Notes: generated from the letters alone by a model not told the origin. DNA of 64,000 bases from Leptothrix sp. (in: b-proteobacteria) (GCA_013822685.1 PNKV01000018.1:1-64000); one strand, 5' to 3'; positions 1 through 8,339 are shown, counted from the first letter of the stretch. Made by a program: numbers and translations.

Positions 1-1
1 G

Positions 2-292
2 AGAGCGGTCCCGGGTGTCGTGGACGTGCACGATCTGCACGTCTGGTCCTTGACCAGCAACCGACCCAGCCTGAGCGCTCACATTGTTCACGACCCGTCA
101 ATGTCCGAGCCAGCCAGCCTCCTGTCCGCATTGCACCGCGTGCTGGCCGAACGAGACATCCACCACTCGACACTGCAGTGCGAGACCCAGGCTTGCGATC
201 AGGCCAGCCCATTCTGCGACCTGGGAGACAAGCACGCCAGCGCTCATCGTGCTGAGGCTGGCATGGATCCGAACGCCAGGCCACCGCCTTGA
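2..292 (+). CDS. CDF cation-efflux transporter, C-terminal part (cut by window edge)
   Basis: This is the last 96 or so residues of a cation diffusion facilitator (CzcD/ZitB type), an inner-membrane antiporter exporting Zn, Co or Cd. The frame is open from base 2 and reads through VVDVHDLHVWSLTSNRP, the signature of the cytoplasmic CDF C-terminal domain, where a beta-strand ending in HDLHVW precedes SLTS. The tail contains Cys and His residues that could be extra metal ligands. All membrane helices lie upstream of the window, so substrate cannot be judged. Its neighbours are small envelope proteins and a CadR-like regulator, which fits a heavy-metal locus. Confidence 0.85.
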   Translation, partial: RAVPGVVDVHDLHVWSLTSNRPSLSAHIVHDPSMSEPASLLSALHRVLAERDIHHSTLQCETQACDQASPFCDLGDKHASAHRAEAGMDPNARPPP

Positions 293-308
293 ACCGGAAG
301 GAACGAGC

Positions 309-482
309 ATGACCGTGAGAGAACATGTGATGCCCTACGTGCTGGTCCTGGGCGGAGCGGCACTGTGCGTCGTGATTCCTTATGGGCTCTACCTGGAGTG
401 GCGGGACAGAGCAAAGCGACGCATCCGTCGGCAGGATCGCCAGCAAAAGCGCCGGGCGCTGCGAAGCAAGGGAGGCCGCTGA
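309..482 (+). CDS. Small single-pass membrane protein, unknown function
   Basis: A 57-residue ORF starts 16 bases after the CDF gene with a good ribosome binding site (GGAAGGA, about 7 bases upstream). Residues 8-28 form one hydrophobic segment (YVLVLGGAALCVVIPYGLYL). The tail is strongly basic (RAKRRIRRQDRQQKRRALRSK), so by the positive-inside rule the C-terminus is probably cytoplasmic. Short basic one-helix proteins are common beside metal-efflux genes and may be accessory subunits, but I recognise no family. Position and spacing suggest co-transcription with the CDF transporter. Confidence 0.5.
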   Translation: MTVREHVMPYVLVLGGAALCVVIPYGLYLEWRDRAKRRIRRQDRQQKRRALRSKGGR

Positions 483-526
483 CGCGGCGCTGCCCACCTG
501 TGCTCACCTCAGATGGAGATCTAAGC

Positions 527-1018
527 ATGAAAGGCCATCAATGCCGCCTCGCCCCTACCGCACTGGCCCTCGTTTTTCTTGGCGGCGCCTTCACGAGCAT
601 GGCCGACGAGCGGATTCTGTCAATCCTGCCCAATGGGCAGGTGGTCTACGGGGACGAACCAGAACCTCAGGCCAAGCGTTCAAGCGTCATTTCGGTCGAG
701 CGACACCCACCCAACCCACAGGAGGCCGAGGCAGCCCAACGTGCGCTCGCCATGACGCGAGCGCAATTGTTGCGCGACGCAGCGGCCCGGGCCGTTCGGC
801 TCAAGCAGCTGGACAACCAGATTGGCGATGTCTATGACGAGTTCCAGAACCTTCGCTCGAAACAGCGAGCTGGGCGTGAAGTGGGAGAAGGCGACCGGCA
901 AGGTCGGCGCTTTTCTCATCAGTACGCTCAACGTCAGCGCGCCCTGCTGCTCGCCGCCGCACAAGCGCAACAACGTCTCGACAACTTGGTCACCGAGCGC
1001 ACTGCGCTGGGATATTGA
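527..1018 (+). CDS. Predicted periplasmic coiled-coil protein, unknown
   Basis: A 163-residue protein. The ATG at 527 is chosen because it gives a classic signal peptide: MKGHQCRL, a hydrophobic stretch to about residue 22, then SMADE, cleavage likely near residue 26. The mature part begins ERILSILPNGQVVYGDEPEP, which resembles short DUF4124-type N-termini. From about residue 60 to the end it is rich in Ala, Gln, Arg and Leu with heptad character, so an extended helix or coiled coil is likely. It follows the CDF and small membrane genes in the same direction. Function not recognised. Its 3-prime end overlaps antisense ATPase debris. Confidence 0.5.
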   Translation: MKGHQCRLAPTALALVFLGGAFTSMADERILSILPNGQVVYGDEPEPQAKRSSVISVERHPPNPQEAEAAQRALAMTRAQLLRDAAARAVRLKQLDNQIGDVYDEFQNLRSKQRAGREVGEGDRQGRRFSHQYAQRQRALLLAAAQAQQRLDNLVTERTALGY

Positions 1019-1353
1019 GCGCGTGATAAGGCCACCGTCTTCAAGCGGGCAACCTCCAACAACAGGAACACGACATGCTTGCGAATGGCTTGCAGAGCCT
1101 GGCGCAACGCCTGCTCCGTGGCCTGGAGTTGAAACCTCAGTGCCTTGATGCCGGGGATGGCATCCACAGCGCTGCGGATTTCCGCCTCCTCTGAGGAACA
1201 GTCCATGGAGGAGATGTGGAACATGGCCCACCCAGCGTCCAGGGGTTTGGGCGAGATCACCGCCGCAGTGGATGCCCCCGTGCATCCGCAACTGTGATTT
1301 GAGCAGGCTGAGGAGCTGGTGGTTTCGGGCGATGTAGTACGTGGCGTGACCAT
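934..1353 (-). pseudogene. Remnant of CadA/ZntA-like metal P-type ATPase (N-terminus only)
   Basis: The first 90 or so codons look like the start of a Cd/Zn/Pb-exporting P1B ATPase. There is a Cys-rich leader (CSNHSCGC) and a heavy-metal-associated domain with MFHISSMDCSSEEAEIR, then PGIKALRFQL, then what looks like a deletion joining to ALRQALQAIRK. After that the frame is unlike any ATPase, and it runs into the 3-prime end of the plus-strand gene. No membrane helices, DKTG motif or ATP-binding domain follow. It is divergent from the MerR-type regulator at 1432 and is preceded by an intact MerR-type promoter, so it was probably the regulator's target before deletion. Confidence 0.65.
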
Positions 1354-1361
1354 GACCGCAT

Positions 1362-1391
1362 TTGAAACCCTGTAGTAGATACAGAGTCAAG
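1362..1391 (-). promoter_or_regulatory. MerR-type operator-promoter with 19-bp spacer
   Basis: On the minus strand a -35 TTGACT (1391-1386) and a -10 TCAAAT (1366-1361) are separated by 19 bp, the overlong spacer typical of MerR-family activated promoters. The spacer contains the dyad CTGTAGTAGATACAG (1370-1384), flanked by ACC and AGT to give a near-palindrome from 1367 to 1387, like known cadR/pbrR operators. It lies between the regulator and the ATPase remnant, so the control element has outlived the gene it should drive. Confidence 0.75.
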
Positions 1392-1431
1392 CGATAAAAT
1401 GACCATATCTGCATGCCAACAGGAACCCGCC

Positions 1432-1884
1432 ATGAAAATAGGTGACTTGTCAGCCCAGTCTGGCACCCCTGTGGAAACGATTCGCTTCTACGAGCGCGAG
1501 GGCCTGCTTCCAAAGCCTTCGCGCACCACCAGCAACTACCGGATCTATGAAGGGCCCCACGTCGAGCGTCTGGCCTTTATTCGCCACTGTCGATCACTGG
1601 ACATGGCCCTCGATGAAATTCGGGCTCTGCTGGCGCTCCAGGCAGCCCCCAACGAAAGTTGTGAGGCCGTGAACAACGTGCTGGATGAGCACATCGAACA
1701 CGTGGCCCAACGGATTCGAGAGTTGACCGCCTTGAAAAAACAATTGGTGTCACTGAGGGGGCAATGTGCTCAGGCAAAAGATGTGGCGCATTGCGGCATC
1801 TTGAGTGGGCTTGGCCAAGGGGAGAATCTTGAGCAGCCGACAGCTCGACAACATGTCTCAGCAAGCCACGGCAAACGCCGTTGA
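1432..1884 (+). CDS. MerR-family heavy-metal regulator (CadR/PbrR type)
   Basis: A 150-residue metal-sensing regulator. The ATG at 1432 begins MKIGDLSAQSGTPVETIRFYEREGLLP, the MerR helix-turn-helix, followed by RIYEGPHVERLAFIRHCRSLDMALDEIRALL, the standard wing and hinge. The metal-site cysteines are C77 (NESCEAV), C112 (RGQCAQA) and C121 (AHCGIL). The spacing of nine between the last two matches PbrR more closely than CadR, so Pb(II) as well as Cd(II) or Zn(II) is possible. It is divergent from an ATPase remnant across a 19-bp-spacer promoter, which it presumably binds. Confidence 0.88.
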   Translation: MKIGDLSAQSGTPVETIRFYEREGLLPKPSRTTSNYRIYEGPHVERLAFIRHCRSLDMALDEIRALLALQAAPNESCEAVNNVLDEHIEHVAQRIRELTALKKQLVSLRGQCAQAKDVAHCGILSGLGQGENLEQPTARQHVSASHGKRR

Positions 1885-1975
1885 TCGACACCTGCCAATC
1901 ACCTGACCAATGTTTATCTCAGCCTTGGAAGGACTCAAGACGGTGGTCATCGGAGCCCATATGCCCGAGGTTCGC

Positions 1976-3223
1976 TCAATGACTCCTGGACGTCATTGCC
2001 TCTGGCAACGCAGGCATCTCTTCGGCACTCCACCAGAGCCAGGATGAAACACCGGACGTCCGCAAGACGCGTTCTTTTTCCGCCCGATCCTTCGGGGGCA
2101 TGAATGCGCTGATGACATGCAAAGGCACCGGCAGACAACCAGCATCCAGCAACAAAGCATTGGGAAATGCAGCGGCGCTCCTGGCGTCGTAACGCAGTGG
2201 TTTGACAAAGCGTCGGCCCTGAGAGACGAGCGCATGCACCAGCGGCAACTCATGCACACCCTCCACCGGGATCCAGTGCTCGCTGGTCAACATCAAACTG
2301 GCCGCATCAATTTCGTAGGTGTGCTCACGGCGAGCTCGGATCAGCGCCGCCAGCATCAAACGCACCTTGTGTCCGCTGTCGGCGTCACGGGCTTCAAACA
2401 ATGGAGCGAAGACCCGCTCAATGCGCTCCCAGGTCTTGGTGCCCACCAGCAGGGGTGCATCGGGCATGTGCTTGATCCAGACACGCCGTCCCAGGGCCGT
2501 TACCTCGCTGACCTTGAATTCGCCGATGACCACCGCCAGAGGGCTTTGCCCTTCATGCGGATGCAAGACCGCCAGCTTGTTGCGACGGCGCTGAGCTACC
2601 TCGAATTTGCTGGCTTCGCTGAAGGGCTCGGGCACGTACAAACGCTCGCTCAGCCCAACACCCTTGACCATCACGTCCTCGGCCGCATTCATCAGGTATT
2701 TGTGCAGGACACCTTGATTGCGCTTGCCCTCCATGGCCGGGCTCCATCGGTTGAAGCCCGCCCGCTCGAAAAGGAAGTGCATCAGGGCATGCAGGCTCAT
2801 GCGTCGCCTGGGTGCCTCCACCTCGGTCACCTCATGTGGTTCACCTCGCACCAAACTTCGCCCCACCGTGCGCACCCACGGAAAGTCCACACGCAGTTGA
2901 ATCTGCCCAGGCACCATCTCCAGAACAGCCTCGCCCACCAACTCGCCCAGACCTGATTGTTGCCACTCCGGCTCGAAGGATGGGCACGATGGGTGATGTT
3001 GACACCCGGTTTCCGGCATGCGCTTGACAACGAACTGACGGTGCCGCGCCACGTACATCTCCACACCACCAGGAACACACAGACATCGGGGACGTTCGGG
3101 GGTCTCGTACACGTGAGCCAGCAGATCCTGCATGTCTGGCGCACTTGCATCCACCACCCGCCCTTTGATGGAAAAGCGCTGACTGTCGCCTTCAGCGCCT
3201 TGACGGGTGGGCATGGTGTTCAC
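1976..3223 (-). CDS. DUF1173 family protein of integrative elements
   Basis: A 415-residue protein I recognise as DUF1173-like, found almost only in proteobacterial conjugative elements and of unknown activity. Features include CLCVPGGVEMYV near residue 48, a Cys/His cluster GCQHHPSCPSF around 74-83 that could bind metal, and a C-terminal part with PPKDRAEKERVLRTS. The possible GTG start at 3223 overlaps the stop of the upstream recombinase-like gene (GTGTGA); an ATG three codons later (3214) is an alternative. The two genes look translationally coupled, and pairing of this family with a recombinase-like gene suggests a shared role in element maintenance or recombination (inference). Confidence 0.65.
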   Translation of the reverse strand: MNTMPTRQGAEGDSQRFSIKGRVVDASAPDMQDLLAHVYETPERPRCLCVPGGVEMYVARHRQFVVKRMPETGCQHHPSCPSFEPEWQQSGLGELVGEAVLEMVPGQIQLRVDFPWVRTVGRSLVRGEPHEVTEVEAPRRRMSLHALMHFLFERAGFNRWSPAMEGKRNQGVLHKYLMNAAEDVMVKGVGLSERLYVPEPFSEASKFEVAQRRRNKLAVLHPHEGQSPLAVVIGEFKVSEVTALGRRVWIKHMPDAPLLVGTKTWERIERVFAPLFEARDADSGHKVRLMLAALIRARREHTYEIDAASLMLTSEHWIPVEGVHELPLVHALVSQGRRFVKPLRYDARSAAAFPNALLLDAGCLPVPLHVISAFMPPKDRAEKERVLRTSGVSSWLWWSAEEMPALPEAMTSRSH

Positions 3224-4161
3224 ACCAGTTCATCGAGCAGTTGCTCGATGGTCGGCTTGTGGCGAGCCAGCAGTTCACGCACCGCACTGCGTTCGCTAAT
3301 GCCCAGGATCAGGCCGACATCGTCCTCATCAGCGCCACGCTCATAGAGGCGTGCCACGACGGTGCGACGCACAGACAGCGCCGTCACGCCTTTCATCTCG
3401 GCATAGCGAAACAGCTTGCGGTAGGTCTCCAGGATCGGTCGACACAAGAACCGTCGCTGACCAGGCGCACCATAGGGTGTGATCTTGAACCCCTCTCCTG
3501 CTGTAGACAGGAACAAGCGGCTATCTGGATCAAGCCCTCTGTAAGCACCATCCCGTCCCAAGCCCAGCCCGAGCCTCAGGCGCTCTTCCAAGTAGTTTGA
3601 AAGCGATTCGTCCAGCCTCGTGCTGGCGAAGTGCAATGGGCGGGCCTTTCCAGTGATGGCCACCTCGGCACGCATCTGAGAGTGGCGCCGAACGCTGCCA
3701 TCGGAGCTCAGGTAGTCCCTCACTTCGAGGCGGGCGATTTCCAGGGGACGTGCGCCCGTGGCAAACAAGAGATAGAACAGCGACAGGTCATGCCAGGCCC
3801 GATTGCTGCGCCCCTTGATGCGCTTGCCTGCCTGGATGATCTCATCCATGGAGACGATGCGGCTTGAACGATGTTCGACCGTCTTTCTCGGATCGAAATC
3901 CTCCAAGGCCGTCAGGATGGCATCGCGGTGCAGGCGCAAGCGTCTGACGAATGCGGCGCCATCTTCATTCAGGCCATCGATGTCGGCCCCTTGGCTCAAC
4001 TGCACCGCAATGGCTTTGATGCGCCGCTCAACCGCCGTGCGTGACACGCCAAATCGCGCGGCCACGGCCTCATAGGTGTCGCCATCGATGACCTCCTTGA
4101 GCATCCGGATCGATTGGGCAACGGTGCCCCCGTCTGGTTCCAGTTCTGGTGCGCATGACAT
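3220..4161 (-). CDS. Tyrosine-recombinase-like protein lacking catalytic Tyr
   Basis: A 313-residue protein. The ATG at 4161 is preferred over an upstream GTG (4194) because AGGGAGAGG lies just before it. An N-terminal helix-turn-helix (TYEAVAARFGVSRTAVERRIK, about 29-49) precedes a lambda-integrase-type catalytic fold. The first arginine is present in LLFATGARPLEIARLEV (R138), a beta-hairpin lysine in TGKARPLHF (K172) and the second arginine in LSVRRTVVARLYERGAD (R265). The usual His of HxxR is Leu, the GH pair is GI, and no tyrosine occurs in the last 40 residues. It is therefore probably a DNA-binding or architectural relative rather than an active integrase. Coupled to the DUF1173 gene. 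Confidence 0.7.
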   Translation of the reverse strand: MSCAPELEPDGGTVAQSIRMLKEVIDGDTYEAVAARFGVSRTAVERRIKAIAVQLSQGADIDGLNEDGAAFVRRLRLHRDAILTALEDFDPRKTVEHRSSRIVSMDEIIQAGKRIKGRSNRAWHDLSLFYLLFATGARPLEIARLEVRDYLSSDGSVRRHSQMRAEVAITGKARPLHFASTRLDESLSNYLEERLRLGLGLGRDGAYRGLDPDSRLFLSTAGEGFKITPYGAPGQRRFLCRPILETYRKLFRYAEMKGVTALSVRRTVVARLYERGADEDDVGLILGISERSAVRELLARHKPTIEQLLDELV

Positions 4162-4493
4162 GACCCTCTCCCTGCTTTGTTTACTTGTCCTCACGCTGCC
4201 AAAGCGCCTTCATGCTCAACCCTGATCGAAATTTTCACCAGTCGAAATCGCCGGTGAAGGCGGGGGGTTTCGGCATCAGGCAGATCTGCTTTGGCGTGGA
4301 CAAAAGCCACGTGAAAACACCCAGAAGCAAGCAAGTTCCGTGGCACCGCCCCGCATGGGCTGCGGCACACTTCACATGCATTGGCGTGTGCCCAGGCCCC
4401 TGCGCGCTCGATATCGGGGCAAGGCATGCCAAGCAAGGTGCATGGCATGAGAGCGGACTTTGCAAGCGTGAACATCGGCTTCAGCAAGGGGAG
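4162..4493. other. Non-coding gap between recombinase-like and AlpA-like genes
   Basis: No convincing gene in either direction. The only structure seen is an imperfect inverted repeat at 4234-4258 (TTCACC ... GGTGAA around GTCGAAATCG). A degenerate relative of its core (GTCGAAATCG followed by GTGAAG) recurs near 5054-5075. Such pairs can be relics of insertion-sequence ends or recombinase binding sites; I cannot decide which. Confidence 0.3.
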
Positions 4494-4748
4494 TCAGGCT
4501 CGGCTACTCTGTTCAGCGATCCATTGCCTGATGTCCTCCACCCTCCAGACGGTCACGCGCACCGACAGCTTGACGGGTTCAGGAAAGGTGCGCGTCTGCA
4601 CGCGCCGCCACAGTGTGGACTTGGAGATGGGAACAAATTGCAGAACCTGTGCCTGTCGGAGAAAGCCAACTTGCGGCAATGATGGCGCCGCAACAGCATG
4701 GACAGGTGCCGCGGGCACGACAACGGCACCCCGGTTGGGTTTGGGCAT
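4494..4748 (-). CDS. AlpA-family regulator / excisionase-like protein
   Basis: An 84-residue protein with an extended N-terminus (MPKPNRGAVVVPAAPVHAV) followed by a winged helix-turn-helix of the AlpA/MerR-like excisionase kind: GFLRQAQVLQFVPISKSTLWRRVQTRTFPEPVKLSVRVTVWR, then VEDIRQWIAEQ. The pattern of Ser-Thr-Leu-Trp followed by FPxPVKL and WRVEDIxxWI is diagnostic for AlpA proteins, which activate excision genes of P4-like prophages and ICEs. GAGGCC lies about 8 bases before the ATG. It sits a few hundred bases upstream of the recombinase-like gene, so a role in excision control is plausible. Confidence 0.8.
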   Translation of the reverse strand: MPKPNRGAVVVPAAPVHAVAAPSLPQVGFLRQAQVLQFVPISKSTLWRRVQTRTFPEPVKLSVRVTVWRVEDIRQWIAEQSSRA

Positions 4749-5122
4749 GATCTGGCCTCATCACGGCGAATGCCGATGAAAGACATGACCTGCTTTATGG
4801 CGGCCGCGCTAGGTCAGGGTTTGCGCATACCGCTAGGGACGCACGACTCCGGCATCACATCGGCGGCGTCCCGGTCGCACGGTGTGGTTGTGAGCAACTC
4901 CAAGTACATCGTGCCTCGTCAACGGGCTGGCTCAGCGCAACGTGGACAGGCACAGGCAGGCAGGTATCGACTGCGACGGTGGCGCAAGATGCGTCCCGAT
5001 GCCACCTTAGCGGAGGGCATGAGATGCCTCAAGCATGAATGGCTTGTGCTCGTCGAAATCGTCCGTGAAGCCGGCACCTTGTGCGTGGCGCTTGCCTGCT
5101 TCAACCAGATCGTCTTGACAAT
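4749..5122. other. Non-coding gap, no gene recognised
   Basis: Long frames exist here but have no ribosome binding site, no family resemblance and poor codon bias. The region presumably holds the promoter of the AlpA-like gene. A short direct repeat CGCTAGG occurs at about 4807 and 4831, with no known meaning. Confidence 0.3.
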
Positions 5123-5851
5123 CTACTTGACGACAACAGCAACATCCACTTCCGCAATGGTGTCTGGGGCCGAGGCCACGCTTGCAACATCACCAGTGGC
5201 TTCCTGCACCGGAGCAACCACGTCGGGGTTTTGAACGCCTGCTGGCGCGGCAGGCGCACCCATGGAATTCATGCGGCGCCTCAGGCCTGTGGCCAGATTG
5301 CGGGCCCCGTTGGCCACGTCGCGTACCTGACGCTTGAGGCTGGCGCGCTGGATGTCCACCGCCTGCGCAGTGATCACTTCATGGATCTCCAGCGTCTGGA
5401 GCAGTGGCATCAACTGGTCCAGCTTACCCAGGACCTCCAGGAAGCGACGCCCAAACGACGACAGCACACTGACGTCCACCGCCAGGGCCACGGTGTCATA
5501 CGTCGCCACACTGGTGATGCCATGGGCCTTGAACAAGGCTTCTGCGCCATCGATGGCACTGTTCAAGCTCTCGTTGACCGCGTCAAGCTTCGCCCGAACG
5601 CTGGCCTCCACCTTGACGATGTCATCGTGATCCAGACGGGTGCGTGCGATCACCGAGATGAAGTGCATGTTGAGTTGCAAGGTGTTGAACAGGCGAACAA
5701 AGAAGCGCTTGCCCTCCGCGCTGGTGAAGCGCGTGGGCATCTTCACACTGGCCGCTTCGATGCGCCTGAAATCTGCTTTGCTTTCTTTGGCCAGGATCCG
5801 GTCGTTGACCCCGCCCTGGTCCATCTTGACGATCTGGTGAATATCAGACAT
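5123..5851 (-). CDS. ICE-type DUF1845-like protein
   Basis: A 242-residue protein starting at the ATG at 5851 (MSDIHQIVKMDQGGVNDRI), with GGGAGCG about 6 bases upstream; the frame extends further without a good start. The body is predicted mostly helical: KRFFVRLFNTLQLNMHFISVIARTR, then VLSSFGRRFLEVLGKLDQLMPLLQTLEI, which resembles the DUF1845 family (PFL_4669-type integrating-element proteins). The C-terminal 50 residues are Ala/Pro/Val-rich and probably disordered. No catalytic motif is visible. Family assignment is from memory of the pattern and is tentative; conservation on conjugative elements is the only clue to function. Confidence 0.5.
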   Translation of the reverse strand: MSDIHQIVKMDQGGVNDRILAKESKADFRRIEAASVKMPTRFTSAEGKRFFVRLFNTLQLNMHFISVIARTRLDHDDIVKVEASVRAKLDAVNESLNSAIDGAEALFKAHGITSVATYDTVALAVDVSVLSSFGRRFLEVLGKLDQLMPLLQTLEIHEVITAQAVDIQRASLKRQVRDVANGARNLATGLRRRMNSMGAPAAPAGVQNPDVVAPVQEATGDVASVASAPDTIAEVDVAVVVK

Positions 5852-6343
5852 GTCGCGCTCCCGTGACTGGCGTGCTCGCCACCATCTTGCGAACCGCGTT
5901 CGTGCATCACCACCGGGAATCATCGGCAATTGAAGGCCCTTTCGGCATCAGCCCCCGTTTTGGCATGGAACCATCTTGACCATCCTCATGGCAAGGCACT
6001 ACCTTGCTGATATGCGGCAGCTGGCCCTGCATTCAAACAAGGCAAGCCCTGGAGTTCACATCAAACCCTTGACGGTCACCACCGTCCCGATGCCATCGAA
6101 GCGACTTTCGTGGTGAGTGCACGACCGCACTGACGCGGCATGCGCGCCTTCACCCCGAAAGCCTTCTTCGATCGGTAGCTGGCACACCGATCCGAACGGG
6201 CTCACCACCCGATCAAGCCAGCCCTGGAGTCTCTTCATCGCCATCGGCAGTGCGTCAAAACACCTTGCCGACTGTTCATCACCCTGTGGGGCATTGCCCC
6301 CTCAGTGGTGCGCCGTGCCTCCCTATTTCACATGGAGGCCACG
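5852..6343. other. Divergent intergenic region, 492 bp
   Basis: Lies between the minus-strand DUF1845-like gene and the plus-strand gene at 6344, so it should contain both promoters. I see no supported gene and no RNA gene. A short GC hairpin (GGGGCATTGCCCC, 6293-6305) precedes the plus-strand gene but has no T-run. No strong promoter match stands out. Confidence 0.35.
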
Positions 6344-6886
6344 ATGCTGCACACGAGCACATCCCTGGTTCACCCCCCAGCTGCCTTGAATGGCTTCATG
6401 GGGGCGACGCAGTCCGTTTTTCCGGATCAATCGCCAGACCCACTGTCGCTGGACGATCCGACCGAAAGCATCGACTGGAGCGAGGAAGACATCGTCTTCC
6501 TGCACTGGCGCTTGCTGCAGGAGATCAACCAGTTGTCTGACCCGGCCACGCCGCTGGAAGACAAGTTCGACACCCTGCGCTGGGTGTTCACCGAGCGGGA
6601 CAAGGACCAACAGCCCTTCTCGTTCGTGAACTGCCTGCGTGTCGTGGGATGCAGCCCGCTGTCGCCCATCGCGTACTGCGGCCTCGTGGATGCGCAAGAC
6701 ATCCGCGACCACATCCGCAACAAGCTCAAAGCCTGGCTGTCGGAATCGCTTGAGCGCTATCCCCAATGGGTTCGCGATGCCATCGCCAGCAACCCCCAGT
6801 GGGTTGAGGCCCGCCTAGCCAGGAATCCGCAATGGATCAATGAACAGCTCAAGCAGATGTCCGAGCAGGGTGACCTGTTCACCTGA
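6344..6886 (+). CDS. Conserved-looking element protein, unknown
   Basis: A 180-residue acidic, soluble protein. The ATG at 6344 has GGAGG 6 bases upstream, better than the upstream candidate at 6305. The middle reads DWSEEDIVFLHWRLLQEINQLSDPATPLEDKFDTLRWVFT, followed by a Cys-containing segment (NCLRVVGCSPLSPIAYCGL). The C-terminus carries three tandem PQWV/PQWI units (RYPQWVRDAI, NPQWVEARL, NPQWINEQL), a short repeat resembling a protein-interaction tail. I do not recognise the family. It opens a plus-strand run with the small gene, primase and DUF932 genes. Confidence 0.6.
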   Translation: MLHTSTSLVHPPAALNGFMGATQSVFPDQSPDPLSLDDPTESIDWSEEDIVFLHWRLLQEINQLSDPATPLEDKFDTLRWVFTERDKDQQPFSFVNCLRVVGCSPLSPIAYCGLVDAQDIRDHIRNKLKAWLSESLERYPQWVRDAIASNPQWVEARLARNPQWINEQLKQMSEQGDLFT

Positions 6887-6963
6887 TCCCAACAGCCCCA
6901 AACAACGCCAAGGCCAGATCGTTCCGATCGGCCCTGGCCCTCACCTCACACATGGAGAGCCCT

Positions 6964-7281
6964 ATGCACAAACAAGCATACGCCCATGGCCACCGCATTC
7001 CGATGCTGATGGTCGATCAGCCCCAGGACATCGAGTTCCTGGTCAAGGAAAGTGAAGTCCTGACCGGCCAGGCTGGCCGCATCTTTGTCATCGCCGGTGC
7101 CGACTGGCTGACCTACCGCGTGCTGTGGAGCCAGGCAGGTTTCAAGGTCGAACACCTGGACGACAAAGGCCAGGTCTTGCACACCCAGCACCAACTGCCC
7201 TGGGAGTTCGTCGAGCACAGCGTGATCGAAGCACTTCAGGCAGGCCAGTTGTTCACCCCATCGGTTCGCCATCGCGGCTGA
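6964..7281 (+). CDS. Small cytoplasmic protein, unknown
   Basis: A 105-residue protein. The ATG at 6964 follows GGAGAG by 4 bases, so it is chosen over the ATG at 6952 inside that ribosome binding site. The sequence alternates short strands and helices (GRIFVIAGADWLTYRVLWSQ, FKVEHLDDKGQVLHT), suggesting a compact alpha/beta fold. There is no Cys and no recognisable catalytic or DNA-binding motif. It lies between the repeat-tailed protein and the primase, so an accessory role in element replication is only a guess. Confidence 0.55.
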   Translation: MHKQAYAHGHRIPMLMVDQPQDIEFLVKESEVLTGQAGRIFVIAGADWLTYRVLWSQAGFKVEHLDDKGQVLHTQHQLPWEFVEHSVIEALQAGQLFTPSVRHRG

Positions 7282-7328
7282 CCGCTGATCTATCCCCTGG
7301 AGAGCATGTCATCAACACGGAGTTCATC

Positions 7329-8339
7329 ATGAACAACCCCGAGTACGAAGCTCGCATTGAAGACGTCAAACGCCGGGCCCACGGTCGCTGGACCGAAATC
7401 CTTGGCTGCCTGGGCGTTGGCGAACAGATTCTCAAGAAGCGCAACCTGCCCTGCCCGCTTTGTGGTGGCACCGACCGGTTTCAGTACACCGACAAATTCG
7501 GTGAAGGCAACTACCACTGTCGCGCCTGTGGCGCGGGAGGTGGCTTCAAGCTGCTGCAGGCCGTCACGGGCCTGGATTTCAACACCGCGCTCAAGGAAGT
7601 CGAACGCGTGGTGGGCGCCTCGCCCCCTGCCCCGCATGTGGCATCACCGGAGCCGTCGGCCGTGCGCATGAAGGCCCTGGCCAAGCGGCTCTGGGAAGAA
7701 GCCAAGCCCGTGACGCCCGGTGATGAGGTGGACCGCTACCTGTCCGGTCGGCGGCTCGCCTTGGCCCACTACCCCAAGGTGCTGCGCCTGCATCCAGCGC
7801 TGGGCTATTACGAGAAGGACCCCACCTCGGGCAAGTCGCGCAAAGTGGCCGAATACGCCGCCATGCTGGCTTGCATCCAGGGCGCCGATGGTCACGCAGT
7901 CACGCTGCACCGCACGTATCTGAAGGATGGCCGCAAGGCCAATGTGAGCGAGGCCAAAAAGGTGCTCTCCTCGGGCATCAATGGTGCTTCCGTGCGCTTG
8001 TTCGAACCCGAGCACGAACTGGCCATTGCCGAGGGCATCGAGACCGCCATGGCGGTGCACCTGGCCACCGGCAAACCCGTGTGGGCAGGACTCAATGCCG
8101 GGAACCTGGAAAAGCTGTGGCTGCCCGACTCGGTGCAGAGCATCTGCATCTATGCCGATAACGATGCCCAAGCGGACTTTGACGGCCAGATGTTTGCCTT
8201 TGCCCTGGCTCGGCGGCTGAAGAAGCAGGAGCACCAGAGTGGCCCCCGGCAAGTGCGGGTGCTCTTGCCCAAGACCCCGGGCACCGACTGGGCCGATGTG
8301 TGGCTGGCCAAGGCGGAACACGCCTCCCGAACCACGTAA
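7329..8339 (+). CDS. P4-type zinc-ribbon/Toprim DNA primase
   Basis: A 336-residue primase-like protein of plasmids and ICEs. Residues 42-67 form a zinc ribbon: C42PLC45 followed by GGTDRFQ, then C64RAC67, matching the CPxCGGxDRF signature of P4 alpha-type primases. The central domain resembles the DUF7146 region (RYLSGRRLALAHYPKVLRLHPAL). A Toprim fold follows, with LAIAEGIETAMAVHLA supplying the glutamate and ICIYADNDAQADFDG the DxD. The probable reaction is RNA-primer synthesis on single-stranded DNA during conjugative or vegetative replication. No helicase domain is attached. The ATG at 7329 is preceded by ACGGAG. Confidence 0.88.
   Translation: MNNPEYEARIEDVKRRAHGRWTEILGCLGVGEQILKKRNLPCPLCGGTDRFQYTDKFGEGNYHCRACGAGGGFKLLQAVTGLDFNTALKEVERVVGASPPAPHVASPEPSAVRMKALAKRLWEEAKPVTPGDEVDRYLSGRRLALAHYPKVLRLHPALGYYEKDPTSGKSRKVAEYAAMLACIQGADGHAVTLHRTYLKDGRKANVSEAKKVLSSGINGASVRLFEPEHELAIAEGIETAMAVHLATGKPVWAGLNAGNLEKLWLPDSVQSICIYADNDAQADFDGQMFAFALARRLKKQEHQSGPRQVRVLLPKTPGTDWADVWLAKAEHASRTT

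Noticed and set aside
4191-4487. Possible 98-aa minus-strand gene upstream of the recombinase-like gene
   Set aside because: No ribosome binding site, no recognisable pattern, and it spans an inverted repeat; more likely non-coding.
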